A stretch of 64,000 bases of DNA from an uncultured Pirellulaceae bacterium (GTDB taxonomy: Bacteria; Planctomycetota; Planctomycetia; Pirellulales; Pirellulaceae): the NCBI GenBank assembly GCA_938083195.1, contig CALKCK010000025.1, forward strand, positions 124,001-188,000, read 5' to 3'. The notes under the pieces were generated by a model. That model was given only the letters and a program-made list of their open reading frames with translations. It had not been told where the DNA came from and searched no databases. Position numbers and translations under genes: made by a program. Below are positions 9,527-17,621 of the stretch, piece after piece. Numbering within the stretch: the stretch's first letter is position 1; each line of letters opens with the position of its first letter.

Positions 9527-10975
9527 TTGACTTTAAAAATCCCTCGTTCGAATCGACATCTCACTTCCTCTCGGGAAAGCCAATTCACGTTGACTGCTTT
9601 TTTGATTGTCCTATCCTGCCTTGTTGGTTGCCGGGAAGAATCAGCAAAATGGAACTTTGCAAAAGCCATGAATCTTGCTGAGTCCGGGCAATCCGAGGAG
9701 GCCATGAATGTCATGGAAATGGCATTTCGAGCAGCGCCCGACAACCGGCAAATCAAATTAGCCTATGCGAACCTCCTAGCCGAAAACGACCAGGGTGAAC
9801 TTGGAATTACGCTCTGCGACGAAATTCTCGAACTAACACCTGAAGACGAGCTGGCCCACCAAACCCGTTCCACTTGCTTCCAGTATCTGGGGGAATTTGA
9901 TCTGGCGCTTGAAAATTACAAACGCCACCTCTCCGGGAAAATATCGCGAACTCCAATCGAGCTCAACAATCTGGCTTACTTCCGGGCACTGGCCCGAAAA
10001 GAACTGTCGCGGGCGAACCAAGACATCAACAAAGCAATTGACTCCGAAGAATTAGAGTACTGGGGATGTAACTATATCGTCCCACTCGACGTAAGAACCG
10101 CCGTCGCCATTGGCCTTCTGTCACGCACGCTCAACCAACGAGACCGAGCTTTGGCAGAGCTCGATAAGAAAATTGACACTTACGAAGCTAAATTGGAAAC
10201 CCAAGTTTCCTTTATTCAGAGTGTCGTCACCCAGTTAATGCAAGAAAACCCTCCAACGCCCCACCAGCCGACATCGACGGCACAGCCAGCCATCGGCAGC
10301 GATCCGACCGAGACAACGGATTCCACGGCCAGCTTTGCGTTTGGAGAAAAACTCGAAAAAGGAATTTCCAACGCGAGGGCACTTAAGCAAATAGATAAAA
10401 ACAGCTTGGGTGTCATGCTCGCTACGAGAGCTTTAATTAATGAAGACCTCGGTGCTTTCGCACTCGCTGATCGTGATCGAAAAAGACTGCAGCAACTGGG
10501 GTTAGATTTCGCAAACCTCGCCACCAGCCTCCCTAATACCGAAGCCTGCCTAACCCAATTACAGAAAGCCAGCATGTATCTCGATACACGTGGTTTTGTA
10601 TCTGGCCGACGAAATTGGCAGTCCAGCCCCTTGGCCCCGCCTGCCCAAGAATCGCAGTCGACTGTCAGTGACATTCGAATACTAAATCCCAACACTAATC
10701 TAGCCAGCAGCTACGAAGCTGCTTTGACTGATCTCGATTGTGCGATTCTCGCATCTGAATTCATGGAACTTTCTCTCAAAAGTTCGCTTTACAACACACC
10801 AGATTTCTCTGCACAGCAAATCGCTCGACGGAAAAAAATGGCTACCCGAATGACTGCCGTTTTAATCTACCATCGTATGGAAATTCACCGTCGTGCCGGT
10901 GAAAAGAAGGCAGCTGACCAAGACCGGATGATCATCGAGAATCTTGGATTTGAAGCGAATGGAAGCCTTTTCTAA
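9527..10975 (+). CDS. TPR-like lipoprotein
   Basis: 482 residues. The N-terminus holds a basic stretch, a hydrophobic segment (about 20-33) and a lipobox LVGC with Cys35, so the protein is probably a lipoprotein. Residues about 45-165 read as tetratricopeptide-like helix pairs, including AMNLAESGQSEEAMNVMEMA and a segment ending YLGEFDLALENYKRHL. A Pro/Thr-rich linker (about 225-255) separates a second helical half. The start is TTG at 9527; no better ATG precedes the signal peptide. The function is unknown; TPR lipoproteins usually scaffold protein complexes. Confidence 0.7.
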   Translation: MTLKIPRSNRHLTSSRESQFTLTAFLIVLSCLVGCREESAKWNFAKAMNLAESGQSEEAMNVMEMAFRAAPDNRQIKLAYANLLAENDQGELGITLCDEILELTPEDELAHQTRSTCFQYLGEFDLALENYKRHLSGKISRTPIELNNLAYFRALARKELSRANQDINKAIDSEELEYWGCNYIVPLDVRTAVAIGLLSRTLNQRDRALAELDKKIDTYEAKLETQVSFIQSVVTQLMQENPPTPHQPTSTAQPAIGSDPTETTDSTASFAFGEKLEKGISNARALKQIDKNSLGVMLATRALINEDLGAFALADRDRKRLQQLGLDFANLATSLPNTEACLTQLQKASMYLDTRGFVSGRRNWQSSPLAPPAQESQSTVSDIRILNPNTNLASSYEAALTDLDCAILASEFMELSLKSSLYNTPDFSAQQIARRKKMATRMTAVLIYHRMEIHRRAGEKKAADQDRMIIENLGFEANGSLF

Positions 10976-11044
10976 GCCAAAGCGAGAGCAAGTCATTGGC
11001 CTCACCAGCGGTTTCCGCAGACGGCACCTCAACGGAAACTTTGA

Positions 11045-11209
11045 TTAGGACGTTTTGATTGAATTGCCGCTCAAAAAGTACCAGCCAGTAATTAGCAAAG
11101 CAATGGAAAGGGTTGCCCAGCCGGTGCCCGTTAGATTTTGCGTTATCCCACCCATTTCCTTTGATACTTGTTGGGCAAGATCGCTAATCGAGTCTGCAAA
11201 AGAATTCAT
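11045..11209 (-). CDS. Small membrane protein, hypothetical
   Basis: 54 residues starting MNSFADSISDLAQQ, with a single hydrophobic segment near the C-terminus (about TLSIALLITGWYFL). The ATG at 11209 is preceded by GGAGAG three bases upstream, which decides this start over a longer frame beginning at 11260. The opposite strand carries a longer open frame (11055-11492), but its sequence is not protein-like. No family is recognised. The N-terminal half is amphipathic, so the protein may sit at the membrane as a small modulator. Confidence 0.5.
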   Translation of the reverse strand: MNSFADSISDLAQQVSKEMGGITQNLTGTGWATLSIALLITGWYFLSGNSIKTS

Positions 11210-11624
11210 TATCTCTCCGTTCCAGTCTGGGATCCATTTGAAAGCTAATGCAGCCTTCAATTCAAATTTAGGTTTTCAGACAGTTTTGTGTGTCGACCAG
11301 AGAGATCAACAGAGAATTTTTTGGGCGGACACCCGCTTTCAAACCGATTGTAGCGATATTTCAGGTGGAAAATCGTCGTTTGGCGGCGGGGTTGGTGGAA
11401 AAAGCACCATGGCTTTTTTACCCTTGGCAACCAATGCAATGTTCTTAAATTCTATCGATGCCGTTTCGAAACTCGAAAAAGTAAAAGATTAGTAAAAACT
11501 ATCGAAGGAAACCCAGCATTTCCTATAGTTCTATATGGATTTCACCGAAATTTACATTACGACTTGCAAACGACGCGGATTCAGGATAATTTTCTATTCC
11601 ACAAGTGCTCGTCAGAGTATTTCA
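11210..11624. other. Intergenic region before tRNA-Asp
   Basis: No supported gene. The stretch between the small minus-strand gene and the tRNA should hold promoters for both directions, but none is clear enough to mark. Confidence 0.5.
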
Positions 11625-11698
11625 GGCGCTGTAGCTCAATTGGTTAGAGTCCCGGACTGTCGATCCGGAGGTTGCGGGTTCGAGTCCCGTCAGCGTCG
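11625..11698 (+). tRNA. tRNA-Asp (anticodon GTC)
   Basis: Full cloverleaf: acceptor GGCGCTG pairs with CAGCGTC with one G-U pair, followed by discriminator G at 11698. The D arm begins GCTC, the anticodon stem CCGGA/TCCGG encloses CTGTCGA with anticodon GTC at 11659-11661, and the T arm has the loop TTCGAGT. CCA is not encoded. A strong terminator follows 7 bp later. Confidence 0.97.
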
Positions 11699-11705
11699 CT
11701 AAACT

Positions 11706-11735
11706 GCCTTGGTAAATTTTACCAAGGCTTTTTTT
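11706..11735 (+). terminator. Rho-independent terminator of tRNA-Asp
   Basis: GCCTTGGTAAA and TTTACCAAGGC form a perfect 11-bp inverted repeat around one T (the inner pairs would open to form the loop), followed by a run of T to 11735. Confidence 0.9.
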
Positions 11736-12139
11736 ATGCGCCTTCCAAACAACGTTCCCCAAGCGGATCTTCAAGTCGGAGGCATCGAGCCACATGGCGA
11801 CAGAATCTTAAACGAGTATTTAATCTAATAACCTAACGATCTCATTTTACATGATGGACGAAGCCACTGGTGTGCCGTACAATCCGGCGTCGACTTCGTT
11901 ATAGGTTGCAATCAAATCAAAGGATGGTCGATGCGATTGCGCCTGAGAGAGATGTCAAAGACATCCCCCGATTGCATAATCAGCGACTGACGATCAAGGC
12001 CGAACTTTCGCTTGCCTATCAACTCAAACTGGAGTTTTCTTCAGTTGTGCTGAGCACCTTGCGAAACCGAAAAAACTTTCCAGTTTGTCAGGGAAACGAC
12101 CTGCCAAACGCCCGAACTCGTTTACGAAAAGGCGGCAAG
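11736..12139. other. Intergenic region before the zinc-ribbon gene
   Basis: The frame of the zinc-ribbon gene stays open back to 11870, but the encoded upstream residues are low-similarity and basic and no ribosome binding site supports an earlier start. Nothing else is recognised here. Confidence 0.4.
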
Positions 12140-12436
12140 ATGACGAATGGAACTCGGACCTTTGAATACTCAATTCGAAAATCGAAATCGTGTCCCGTCT
12201 GCGGAGAATCATCGTACTCCAAGGATGGCATTCATCCTCAATGTGCTGTCCAATTAGCCGACGAATCTCGAAAAGAGCAATTACACGCGGCGCGCAAAGC
12301 AAGCCAAGCCGGCGAGCCAAAGCAAAAATCATGGAATAAGCAATGTCCTCAATGCAAATCGCAACTGCACGTAAGAAGAAAAGAATGTGATTGCGGACAC
12401 GTTTTTCGTCAAACCAAAAGTCCGTCGAAAGGTTAA
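12140..12436 (+). CDS. Small zinc-ribbon protein
   Basis: 98 residues starting MTNGTRTFEYS. Two zinc-binding clusters are visible: CPVCGESSY with HPQC in the first half, and CPQCK with CDCGH near the C-terminus. The middle is charged and helical. The gene ends 3 bp before the floA start, so the two are probably cotranslated and functionally linked. The start was set at the ATG after GGCGGCAAG; a longer frame from 11870 is less likely. The partner is unknown; double zinc ribbons commonly bind nucleic acid or protein. Confidence 0.7.
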   Translation: MTNGTRTFEYSIRKSKSCPVCGESSYSKDGIHPQCAVQLADESRKEQLHAARKASQAGEPKQKSWNKQCPQCKSQLHVRRKECDCGHVFRQTKSPSKG

Positions 12437-12439
12437 ACC

Positions 12440-13417
12440 GTGCCGTCGATCTTGACCATTTTGCTTTGGACTGGAACCGCTTTCGGTGGCTTGTTCTTGC
12501 TCATCGTTTTTTTCGCATTTTTAAAATTTGGAGCCCTTTGGTTTCAGGCGCTAACCTCTGGTGCGCCAGTCAAAATGATTCAACTAATTGCAATGCAGTT
12601 GCGGCGTGTTGATGCCGCGCGAGTGATCAAAGCAAAAATCATGGCCCACCAAGCGGGCATCCAGTCAAACGAAAAATCGGGAATCGCCACCCAAAATCTC
12701 GAAGCCCATTATCTTGCCGGCGGTGACATTGACCGCGTAACGCAAGCGATTATTGCGGCTGAACGAGCAAACATCGATCTCGATTTTGATCGCGCCGCGG
12801 CAATCGACCTAGCGGGACGAGATGTACTCGATGCCGTCAAAACAAGCGTTTATCCTCGAGTCATTGAGTGCCCCGACCGTAGCTTTACCGACAAGTCGAC
12901 ACTGAGTGCAATCTCAAAAGATGGAATTGAACTTCGAGTTCGAGCCAGAGTCACAGTTCGTACCAACCTAGATCAGTTGATCGGGGGAGCGACCGAAGAA
13001 ACCATCATTGCCAGAGTGGGAGAGGGAATCATTACCTCCATCGGATCCTCGAAAGATTATTTAGAGGTCATGGAAACGCCCGACCGTATTTCCAAAGCGG
13101 TTCTTGACCGGGCCCTCGACAGCAACACAGCATTTGAAATCGTTTCCATCGACATCGCAGATATCGACATTGGAGACAACATCGGCGCCCGCCTGCAAGC
13201 TGATCAAGCCGAAGCAGACACTCGCGTTGCCCAAGCACTCGCCGAAAAAAGACGCGCCGAAGCCGTCGCGGTCGAGCAGGAGAACAAAGCAAAAGTAGTC
13301 GCCAATCGAGCGATTCTTGTTGCTGCTGAAGCAACCGTCCCCCTCGCCATCGCAGAGGCCTTCAAAGAGGGAAATATTGCCAGCCTTGATCCCGAAGCCG
13401 AAGGCTTCGATCGGTAA
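12440..13417 (+). CDS. floA: Flotillin-like protein FloA
   Basis: 325 residues, the usual FloA length. An N-terminal membrane-embedded segment (about 5-30) is followed by the conserved domain with [29 protein letters not shown] and the helical Ala/Glu-rich region with [18 protein letters not shown]. FloA proteins form oligomers that organise functional membrane microdomains. The start is GTG at 12440, directly after the zinc-ribbon stop. The usual partner NfeD-type protease gene is not adjacent; instead a zinc-ribbon gene is coupled. Confidence 0.93.
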   Translation: MPSILTILLWTGTAFGGLFLLIVFFAFLKFGALWFQALTSGAPVKMIQLIAMQLRRVDAARVIKAKIMAHQAGIQSNEKSGIATQNLEAHYLAGGDIDRVTQAIIAAERANIDLDFDRAAAIDLAGRDVLDAVKTSVYPRVIECPDRSFTDKSTLSAISKDGIELRVRARVTVRTNLDQLIGGATEETIIARVGEGIITSIGSSKDYLEVMETPDRISKAVLDRALDSNTAFEIVSIDIADIDIGDNIGARLQADQAEADTRVAQALAEKRRAEAVAVEQENKAKVVANRAILVAAEATVPLAIAEAFKEGNIASLDPEAEGFDR

Positions 13418-13462
13418 TCCGTTCTTAGTCGACCTCTTCACTGGGAACGGTAATTTTTTCGC

Positions 13463-13903
13463 CTAACCTGGCGAGGCACCCGAATAGGTCGCTGCCAGCA
13501 GCTTCAAACGCTTGATCATCGAAAATAAACCGTTTCGCCGCTGAGGACTCAAATGCTGATCCAAACCCAATTTCTTTAAAAACTCTCCGACATTGGAATC
13601 AACAATCTCTGCCGATGTCTGGCGGGAGTAAAAGGCTAACAAAATGACGATCAGACCTTTCACAATAATCGAGTCGCTGTCTGCCTGAATTGCCATTGGC
13701 TGTTCAACGCCGTCAGGAAGCTCTGTGACCAGCCAGACTGTGCTCATACAACCCTCGACAATGTTCTCTTCGGTTTGCAACTCCACCGGCAACGCGGGAA
13801 GCTCCCTCCCTAAGTCGATCATAAAGTCATAGCGTTCATCCCATTCCTGGAGATCCTCGAACGTCTCAATTAATTCTTCCGTACTGGGCGGGAAATCCGA
13901 CAT
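13463..13903 (-). CDS. sufE: Cysteine desulfuration protein SufE
   Basis: 146 residues from the ATG at 13903 (MSDFPPSTEELIETFEDL). The active-site segment is EGCMSTVWL with Cys52, which accepts persulfide sulfur from a SufS-type cysteine desulfurase for iron-sulfur cluster assembly. The typical residue after the Cys is Gln; here it is Met, with the rest of the motif retained. No suf genes lie nearby. A frame start 11 codons earlier (13936) is not preceded by a ribosome binding site. Confidence 0.9.
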   Translation of the reverse strand: MSDFPPSTEELIETFEDLQEWDERYDFMIDLGRELPALPVELQTEENIVEGCMSTVWLVTELPDGVEQPMAIQADSDSIIVKGLIVILLAFYSRQTSAEIVDSNVGEFLKKLGLDQHLSPQRRNGLFSMIKRLKLLAATYSGASPG

Positions 13904-14004
13904 ATTAAAAGATCCAAAAACAGGGCTCAAAAACACGGCTTAATGCTAACAAGCATTTTTCAAAGAGCGAGACGTCTTTGGCGGAAACCGCGTTTTTTCA
14001 CGAA

Positions 14005-14089
14005 GCGTTAACTGCAATTTGGCGTTAACTTCAATTTGGCGTTAACTGCAATTTGGCGTTAGTTGCCCTTTGGCGTTAACTTGCCCCAG
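14005..14089. repeat. 17-bp tandem repeat array, five units
   Basis: Five head-to-tail 17-bp units begin at 14005, 14022, 14039, 14056 and 14073. Units 1 and 3 are identical (GCGTTAACTGCAATTTG), unit 2 differs by one base, and units 4 and 5 diverge. Most units contain GTTAAC, a 6-bp palindrome. The array lies between the divergent flank of sufE and the 3' end of the ParA-like gene. Confidence 0.95.
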
Positions 14090-14179
14090 CAACGAACCTC
14101 TTTCCGATTTCGCCAGCCGGCCAGTTTCACCACAAACCAGCAGGAAGACACAGATTAAGCCACGCGGAGGTTGCGGAAG

Positions 14180-15061
14180 CTAATAATGAAAGTGATTTTC
14201 TGGGGCATAGAAGGGATCAGAAGTCAAAGTCGGCTCTTCAGTTGGTGCTTCAGATGCCACCGTTTGCATCGCAGCCGTCTGCTGAATAACTTCTTGCGCT
14301 AAACTACGGTAATCTTGAGCTCCGTTGGAATCATTCGAGTATTGAAAAATTGACTGGCCGTAACTTGGTGCTTCCGCCAATCGAATGTTTCGTCTGATCC
14401 TTGTGTCAAAACTATAAGCGTTAGACCAAATCGAATCGGTCAAACGCTGATCCTCGAAAAACAGTTCGACATCTTCCACGACTTCATTGGCTAACCTCGT
14501 TCCAGTGTCAAACATGCAATACACGACGCTAGTCAACTGAAGAACGGGGTTCAACCGGCGCCCTACCAATTCGATGGTCCGCAGTAATTTACTCAAACCA
14601 TGGAGTGCTAGAAAATGGGGCTGTAATGGAAGAAAAACTTCATCCACCGTCGTTAACGCATTGAGTGTCAAAATTCCAAGAGAGGGAGGACAATCAAAAA
14701 TGATGTAATCGAATTTTTCGCTTACTTCTGCCATGCGGTCACGCAAGATGATCTCTCGCCCCACTGCACCCGCTAACTCCATCTCCGCCGCCGCAAGATC
14801 GATATGAGCCGGACTCAGCCACAGATTGTCGTCTACCAAATGTCTAACTTCGTCCAACCCAACATCTGCCGTCAGGACGTCATAGACTGAGAGATAGTCC
14901 TCTTCCATCCCGAAACCGAGATGAAGAGACGCATGGGCTTGCGGGTCCAAATCAATCAGCCATACTCGATTACCCGCTTCCGCTAGCGCAGCACTTAGGT
15001 TTACGGCGGTCGTTGTTTTCCCAACACCACCCTTTTGGTTTATAACCGCAATACTTCGCAT
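14180..15061 (-). CDS. ParA/Soj family ATPase
   Basis: 293 residues with a deviant Walker A motif KGGVGKTT (10-17), switch motif DLDPQAHAS and Walker B-like FDYIIFDCPPSLG. The central RLNP and EVVEDVE regions fit the Soj/ParA group of chromosome- or cargo-partition ATPases. It has no N-terminal DNA-binding domain of the plasmid type, and no parB-like gene or recognisable parS site sits beside it. It may position a cellular cargo rather than the chromosome; a role in segregation with a ParB encoded elsewhere is equally possible. Confidence 0.88.
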   Translation of the reverse strand: MRSIAVINQKGGVGKTTTAVNLSAALAEAGNRVWLIDLDPQAHASLHLGFGMEEDYLSVYDVLTADVGLDEVRHLVDDNLWLSPAHIDLAAAEMELAGAVGREIILRDRMAEVSEKFDYIIFDCPPSLGILTLNALTTVDEVFLPLQPHFLALHGLSKLLRTIELVGRRLNPVLQLTSVVYCMFDTGTRLANEVVEDVELFFEDQRLTDSIWSNAYSFDTRIRRNIRLAEAPSYGQSIFQYSNDSNGAQDYRSLAQEVIQQTAAMQTVASEAPTEEPTLTSDPFYAPENHFHY

Positions 15062-15221
15062 CGTGGAAACTCCTTTTTCCTCGGGCTTTTACTCGGTAAG
15101 AGATCGAAAGTATACGACTAAACGGTTGCCTGCTCCAAGTCGAATCCGGTTTTAGTTATGCTAGCGGTTAGGCCATTCCGCTATTAATCCCGAACAAATA
15201 CAGCCAACAAAACAAATTCTC

Positions 15222-16028
15222 ATGAAACTTTTTCGATTCCAAAAAGGCTATTCTCCTTTTGTGATCAGCAATCCTCATAGCGGCGTATTTATTCCGCCGG
15301 AAATTGCGGAGAAAATGACCGCAGAAGGACTCAGGAAAACGGACACGGATTGGTTCCTGACACGGCTTTACGATCTACCCGCGATCGAAAGTGGAGCGAT
15401 GATATCCGCGAATACCTCTCGGTACGTCGCCGATCTCAACCGATCTGCAGATGACCAAGCTCTTTATCCCGGGCAGGTTTCGACCGGCATTTGTCCCAAC
15501 TTCACTTTCCGAGGTGATGCGATCTACCAACCTGGAGAGGAACCCAATGAGACAGAAAAGAACAATCGCATCGAACACTACTGGAGACCCTATCACGATC
15601 AACTCGAGGCAGAGCTAAAGCGATTGATCGAGAAATTTGGTTTCGTGGTCCTGCTCGATGTCCATTCAATTAAACAGCGAGTCCCAAGGTTATTCGAGGG
15701 AGATCTACCCGATTTTAATTTTGGAACGAATCATGGAAAATCGTGCGGAGCGGCATTTCAAGAACTGATCGAAGAGTTTGCCCAGAGCATTCGTGATTAC
15801 ACGCATGTCGTCAACGAACGTTTTGTTGGCGGCTACATCACACGGCGCTACGGCTCCATGGAGAACGTTCACGCAGTTCAACTGGAACTGAACCGCTCAA
15901 CCTACATGGATGAGAAAACGCTTGAATGGGATTTTGACAAGTCGGTTGATGTCATTCCCGTTATCGAAAGATTCGTCATTTCACTGATGAAATGGGCTGA
16001 GAATCATCCAGGCAAAAAAACCAGTTAA
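15222..16028 (+). CDS. N-formylglutamate amidohydrolase family protein
   Basis: 268 residues. NPHSG (17-21), the SRYVADLNR segment, DVHSI and the later ELNRSTYMDE match HutG-type N-formylglutamate deformylase, a zinc enzyme that releases formate and glutamate at the end of one histidine degradation route. No other hut genes are in the window, so histidine use is uncertain; related proteins act on other N-formyl substrates. The start has weak upstream purines only. Confidence 0.88.
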   Translation: MKLFRFQKGYSPFVISNPHSGVFIPPEIAEKMTAEGLRKTDTDWFLTRLYDLPAIESGAMISANTSRYVADLNRSADDQALYPGQVSTGICPNFTFRGDAIYQPGEEPNETEKNNRIEHYWRPYHDQLEAELKRLIEKFGFVVLLDVHSIKQRVPRLFEGDLPDFNFGTNHGKSCGAAFQELIEEFAQSIRDYTHVVNERFVGGYITRRYGSMENVHAVQLELNRSTYMDEKTLEWDFDKSVDVIPVIERFVISLMKWAENHPGKKTS

Positions 16029-16110
16029 GCGTTCTCAGCTTACGGCCTCAGCGTAAACGACCTCGTTCGTTAACTGCCCAGTGGGCAAATTTGGCGAGTG
16101 CACTGAGCCA

Positions 16111-16815
16111 CTAACTGGCAAGCCAATTCGCCCAATCAGATTCGCTTTGTTCTGCTTGTTGCGTCAATCGCATTTTCTTCATTAGCTCTGAAAGATGCTC
16201 CCAGCGATGAGCGATGTAGTCGAAGCGTCCACCTAATTCGAACTTCAAAGTTTTGCATGCCGCAAGCGTCTCGCTTTCGCTCTCAGGATTTTCTATCAGC
16301 GTTTCAATTGCGGCCCGTACCGAGTCATAACTTTTTACGATATCCGATTGCAGTTTCATTAAATGCAACTGCTGACAACTAACTTGCGATGCTTGCTGAG
16401 AAAGCTGCTGCGACCTCGTCTCAAAATCTTTTTCCTGTATCTCGGTGGCTGCCTCCCACTCGTTGATCCTAAGGCTAAGCAATTCCTCACCCTGACAAAG
16501 TTCGTCTTCCTTGACCGAGAGACGCTCAGCGAGTTGTTGAATCTGACTCGCCGACTCGACCACCGACTCAAGAATACTTGCATCCCTGGAAGAGTATTGC
16601 GGGGTGGTGCTTGGATCAATCCGAAGTGCAATCAACTCCTCTCCCCCCTCAGCACCCCAATCACCTAAATCAGCACGATCGATGTCCTCAGATATTTCTT
16701 TTTTGAAATTACTTTGAGCGAGATCAAATCCATGTCGCGCACAGATCGCTTGCAGGATTGTTCGTGGATTCGTCTCGGGCTGAGGTACATTTTGGGCTGA
16801 ATTCATTGATTTCAC
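16111..16815 (-). CDS. Coiled-coil protein of unknown function
   Basis: 234 residues, strongly acidic and rich in Glu and Gln. Residues about 85-165 should form a coiled coil, and the C-terminal part (about 170-225) is helical with a conserved-looking RWEHLSEL segment. The N-terminus has ILQAICARHGFDLA, reminiscent of a small regulatory or adaptor motif. No signal peptide or membrane segment. No family is recognised. An internal ATG at 16806 is an alternative start. Confidence 0.6.
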   Translation of the reverse strand: MKSMNSAQNVPQPETNPRTILQAICARHGFDLAQSNFKKEISEDIDRADLGDWGAEGGEELIALRIDPSTTPQYSSRDASILESVVESASQIQQLAERLSVKEDELCQGEELLSLRINEWEAATEIQEKDFETRSQQLSQQASQVSCQQLHLMKLQSDIVKSYDSVRAAIETLIENPESESETLAACKTLKFELGGRFDYIAHRWEHLSELMKKMRLTQQAEQSESDWANWLAS

Positions 16816-17139
16816 ACCGCCGTTCGAAGAGGAACAAAAAGCTTATATCTCAGTTTTCGGCATTTTCGCGCTAAAACGGTGGAAACAACCCCCGAAGTGG
16901 CTTCCAACGATTGTGCAGACTTTACGGCCTAAGAAATCTGAAAAACCCAATGAAACCTTGGGGAAACAGCCTTATTTGGCTCACTAAGACTAAATTTCGC
17001 GAGAACTCTCGGTTCTCGATTTCGATTTGGGGATATCGGCTTGAACCCCTGATCCGCTCATGGAACAATGTCGGGCTTGGGTGACATCCAACTTTTGACA
17101 GGTGTCACATTATTGCTCGACACTCGTGGATTTTTTTTT
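16816..17139. other. Intergenic region upstream of groES
   Basis: No gene seen. The stretch just before groES contains two inverted repeats, listed separately. The CIRCE operator sequence is absent. Confidence 0.5.
17096..17123. promoter_or_regulatory. Inverted repeats upstream of groES
   Basis: TGACA-GG-TGTCA (17096-17107) is a perfect palindrome with a 2-bp centre, and GTGTC...GACAC (17102-17123) overlaps it. Both lie within 45 bp of the groES start and could be operator half-sites. No regulator can be named. Confidence 0.35.
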
Positions 17140-17427
17140 ATGAGAATTGAACCTCTTGACGACAAAGTAGTTGTTAAACGTACTGAAGCTGATGAAACAA
17201 CTGCCGGCGGAATTGTCTTACCAGATGCCGCCCGTGAAAAACCACAAGAAGGTCGCATTTTATCCGTTGGAAACGGAAGACTGATGGTCGACGGCAGTCG
17301 CGCCGAACTTCAGATCAGCGAAGGGGATCGCGTTCTTTTTTCAAGCTACGCGGGAACCGAGATTGAGGTCGATGGCGGGCAATTGCTAATCATGAACGAA
17401 ACCGACATCCTTGCCGTTTTAGAATAG
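17140..17427 (+). CDS. groES: Co-chaperonin GroES
   Basis: 95 residues starting MRIEPLDDKVVVKR, the standard GroES N-terminus. The mobile-loop region TAGGIVLP (about 22-29) that docks on GroEL and the C-terminal segment around DILAVLE are present. GroES caps the GroEL ring during folding. The gene stands alone; the downstream neighbour is a lipoprotein gene, not groEL, so the chaperonin partner is encoded elsewhere. Start 17140 is chosen over an upstream in-frame codon at 17068 because it gives the family N-terminus. Confidence 0.95.
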   Translation: MRIEPLDDKVVVKRTEADETTAGGIVLPDAAREKPQEGRILSVGNGRLMVDGSRAELQISEGDRVLFSSYAGTEIEVDGGQLLIMNETDILAVLE

Positions 17428-17621
17428 CCAGCAATGATACCATTTGACATGCCACATTTTTAATCACCTGCGGTTCAAGTCAAAGACGAATTCAAATACT
17501 GCAATTTTTGACCAAGCTTAAGTTCTTTCACGGACTTCTGCTTGATTAACTCGCACGGTTCACCAACGGACATACCCTGTCTTGCCATACTGCCATGCAA
17601 ATCAGTTGAGGAACGATAACA

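Noticed and set aside
11055..11492. Plus-strand open frame of 145 codons opposite the small membrane protein gene
   Set aside because: Not protein-like, no ribosome binding site, and it overlaps a better-supported minus-strand frame.
11870..12139. Upstream extension of the zinc-ribbon gene
   Set aside because: Residues before MTNGTRTFEYS are basic low-similarity sequence with no ribosome binding site.
17095..17100. TTGACA as a -35 box upstream of groES
   Set aside because: No acceptable -10 box at 16-18 bp spacing.
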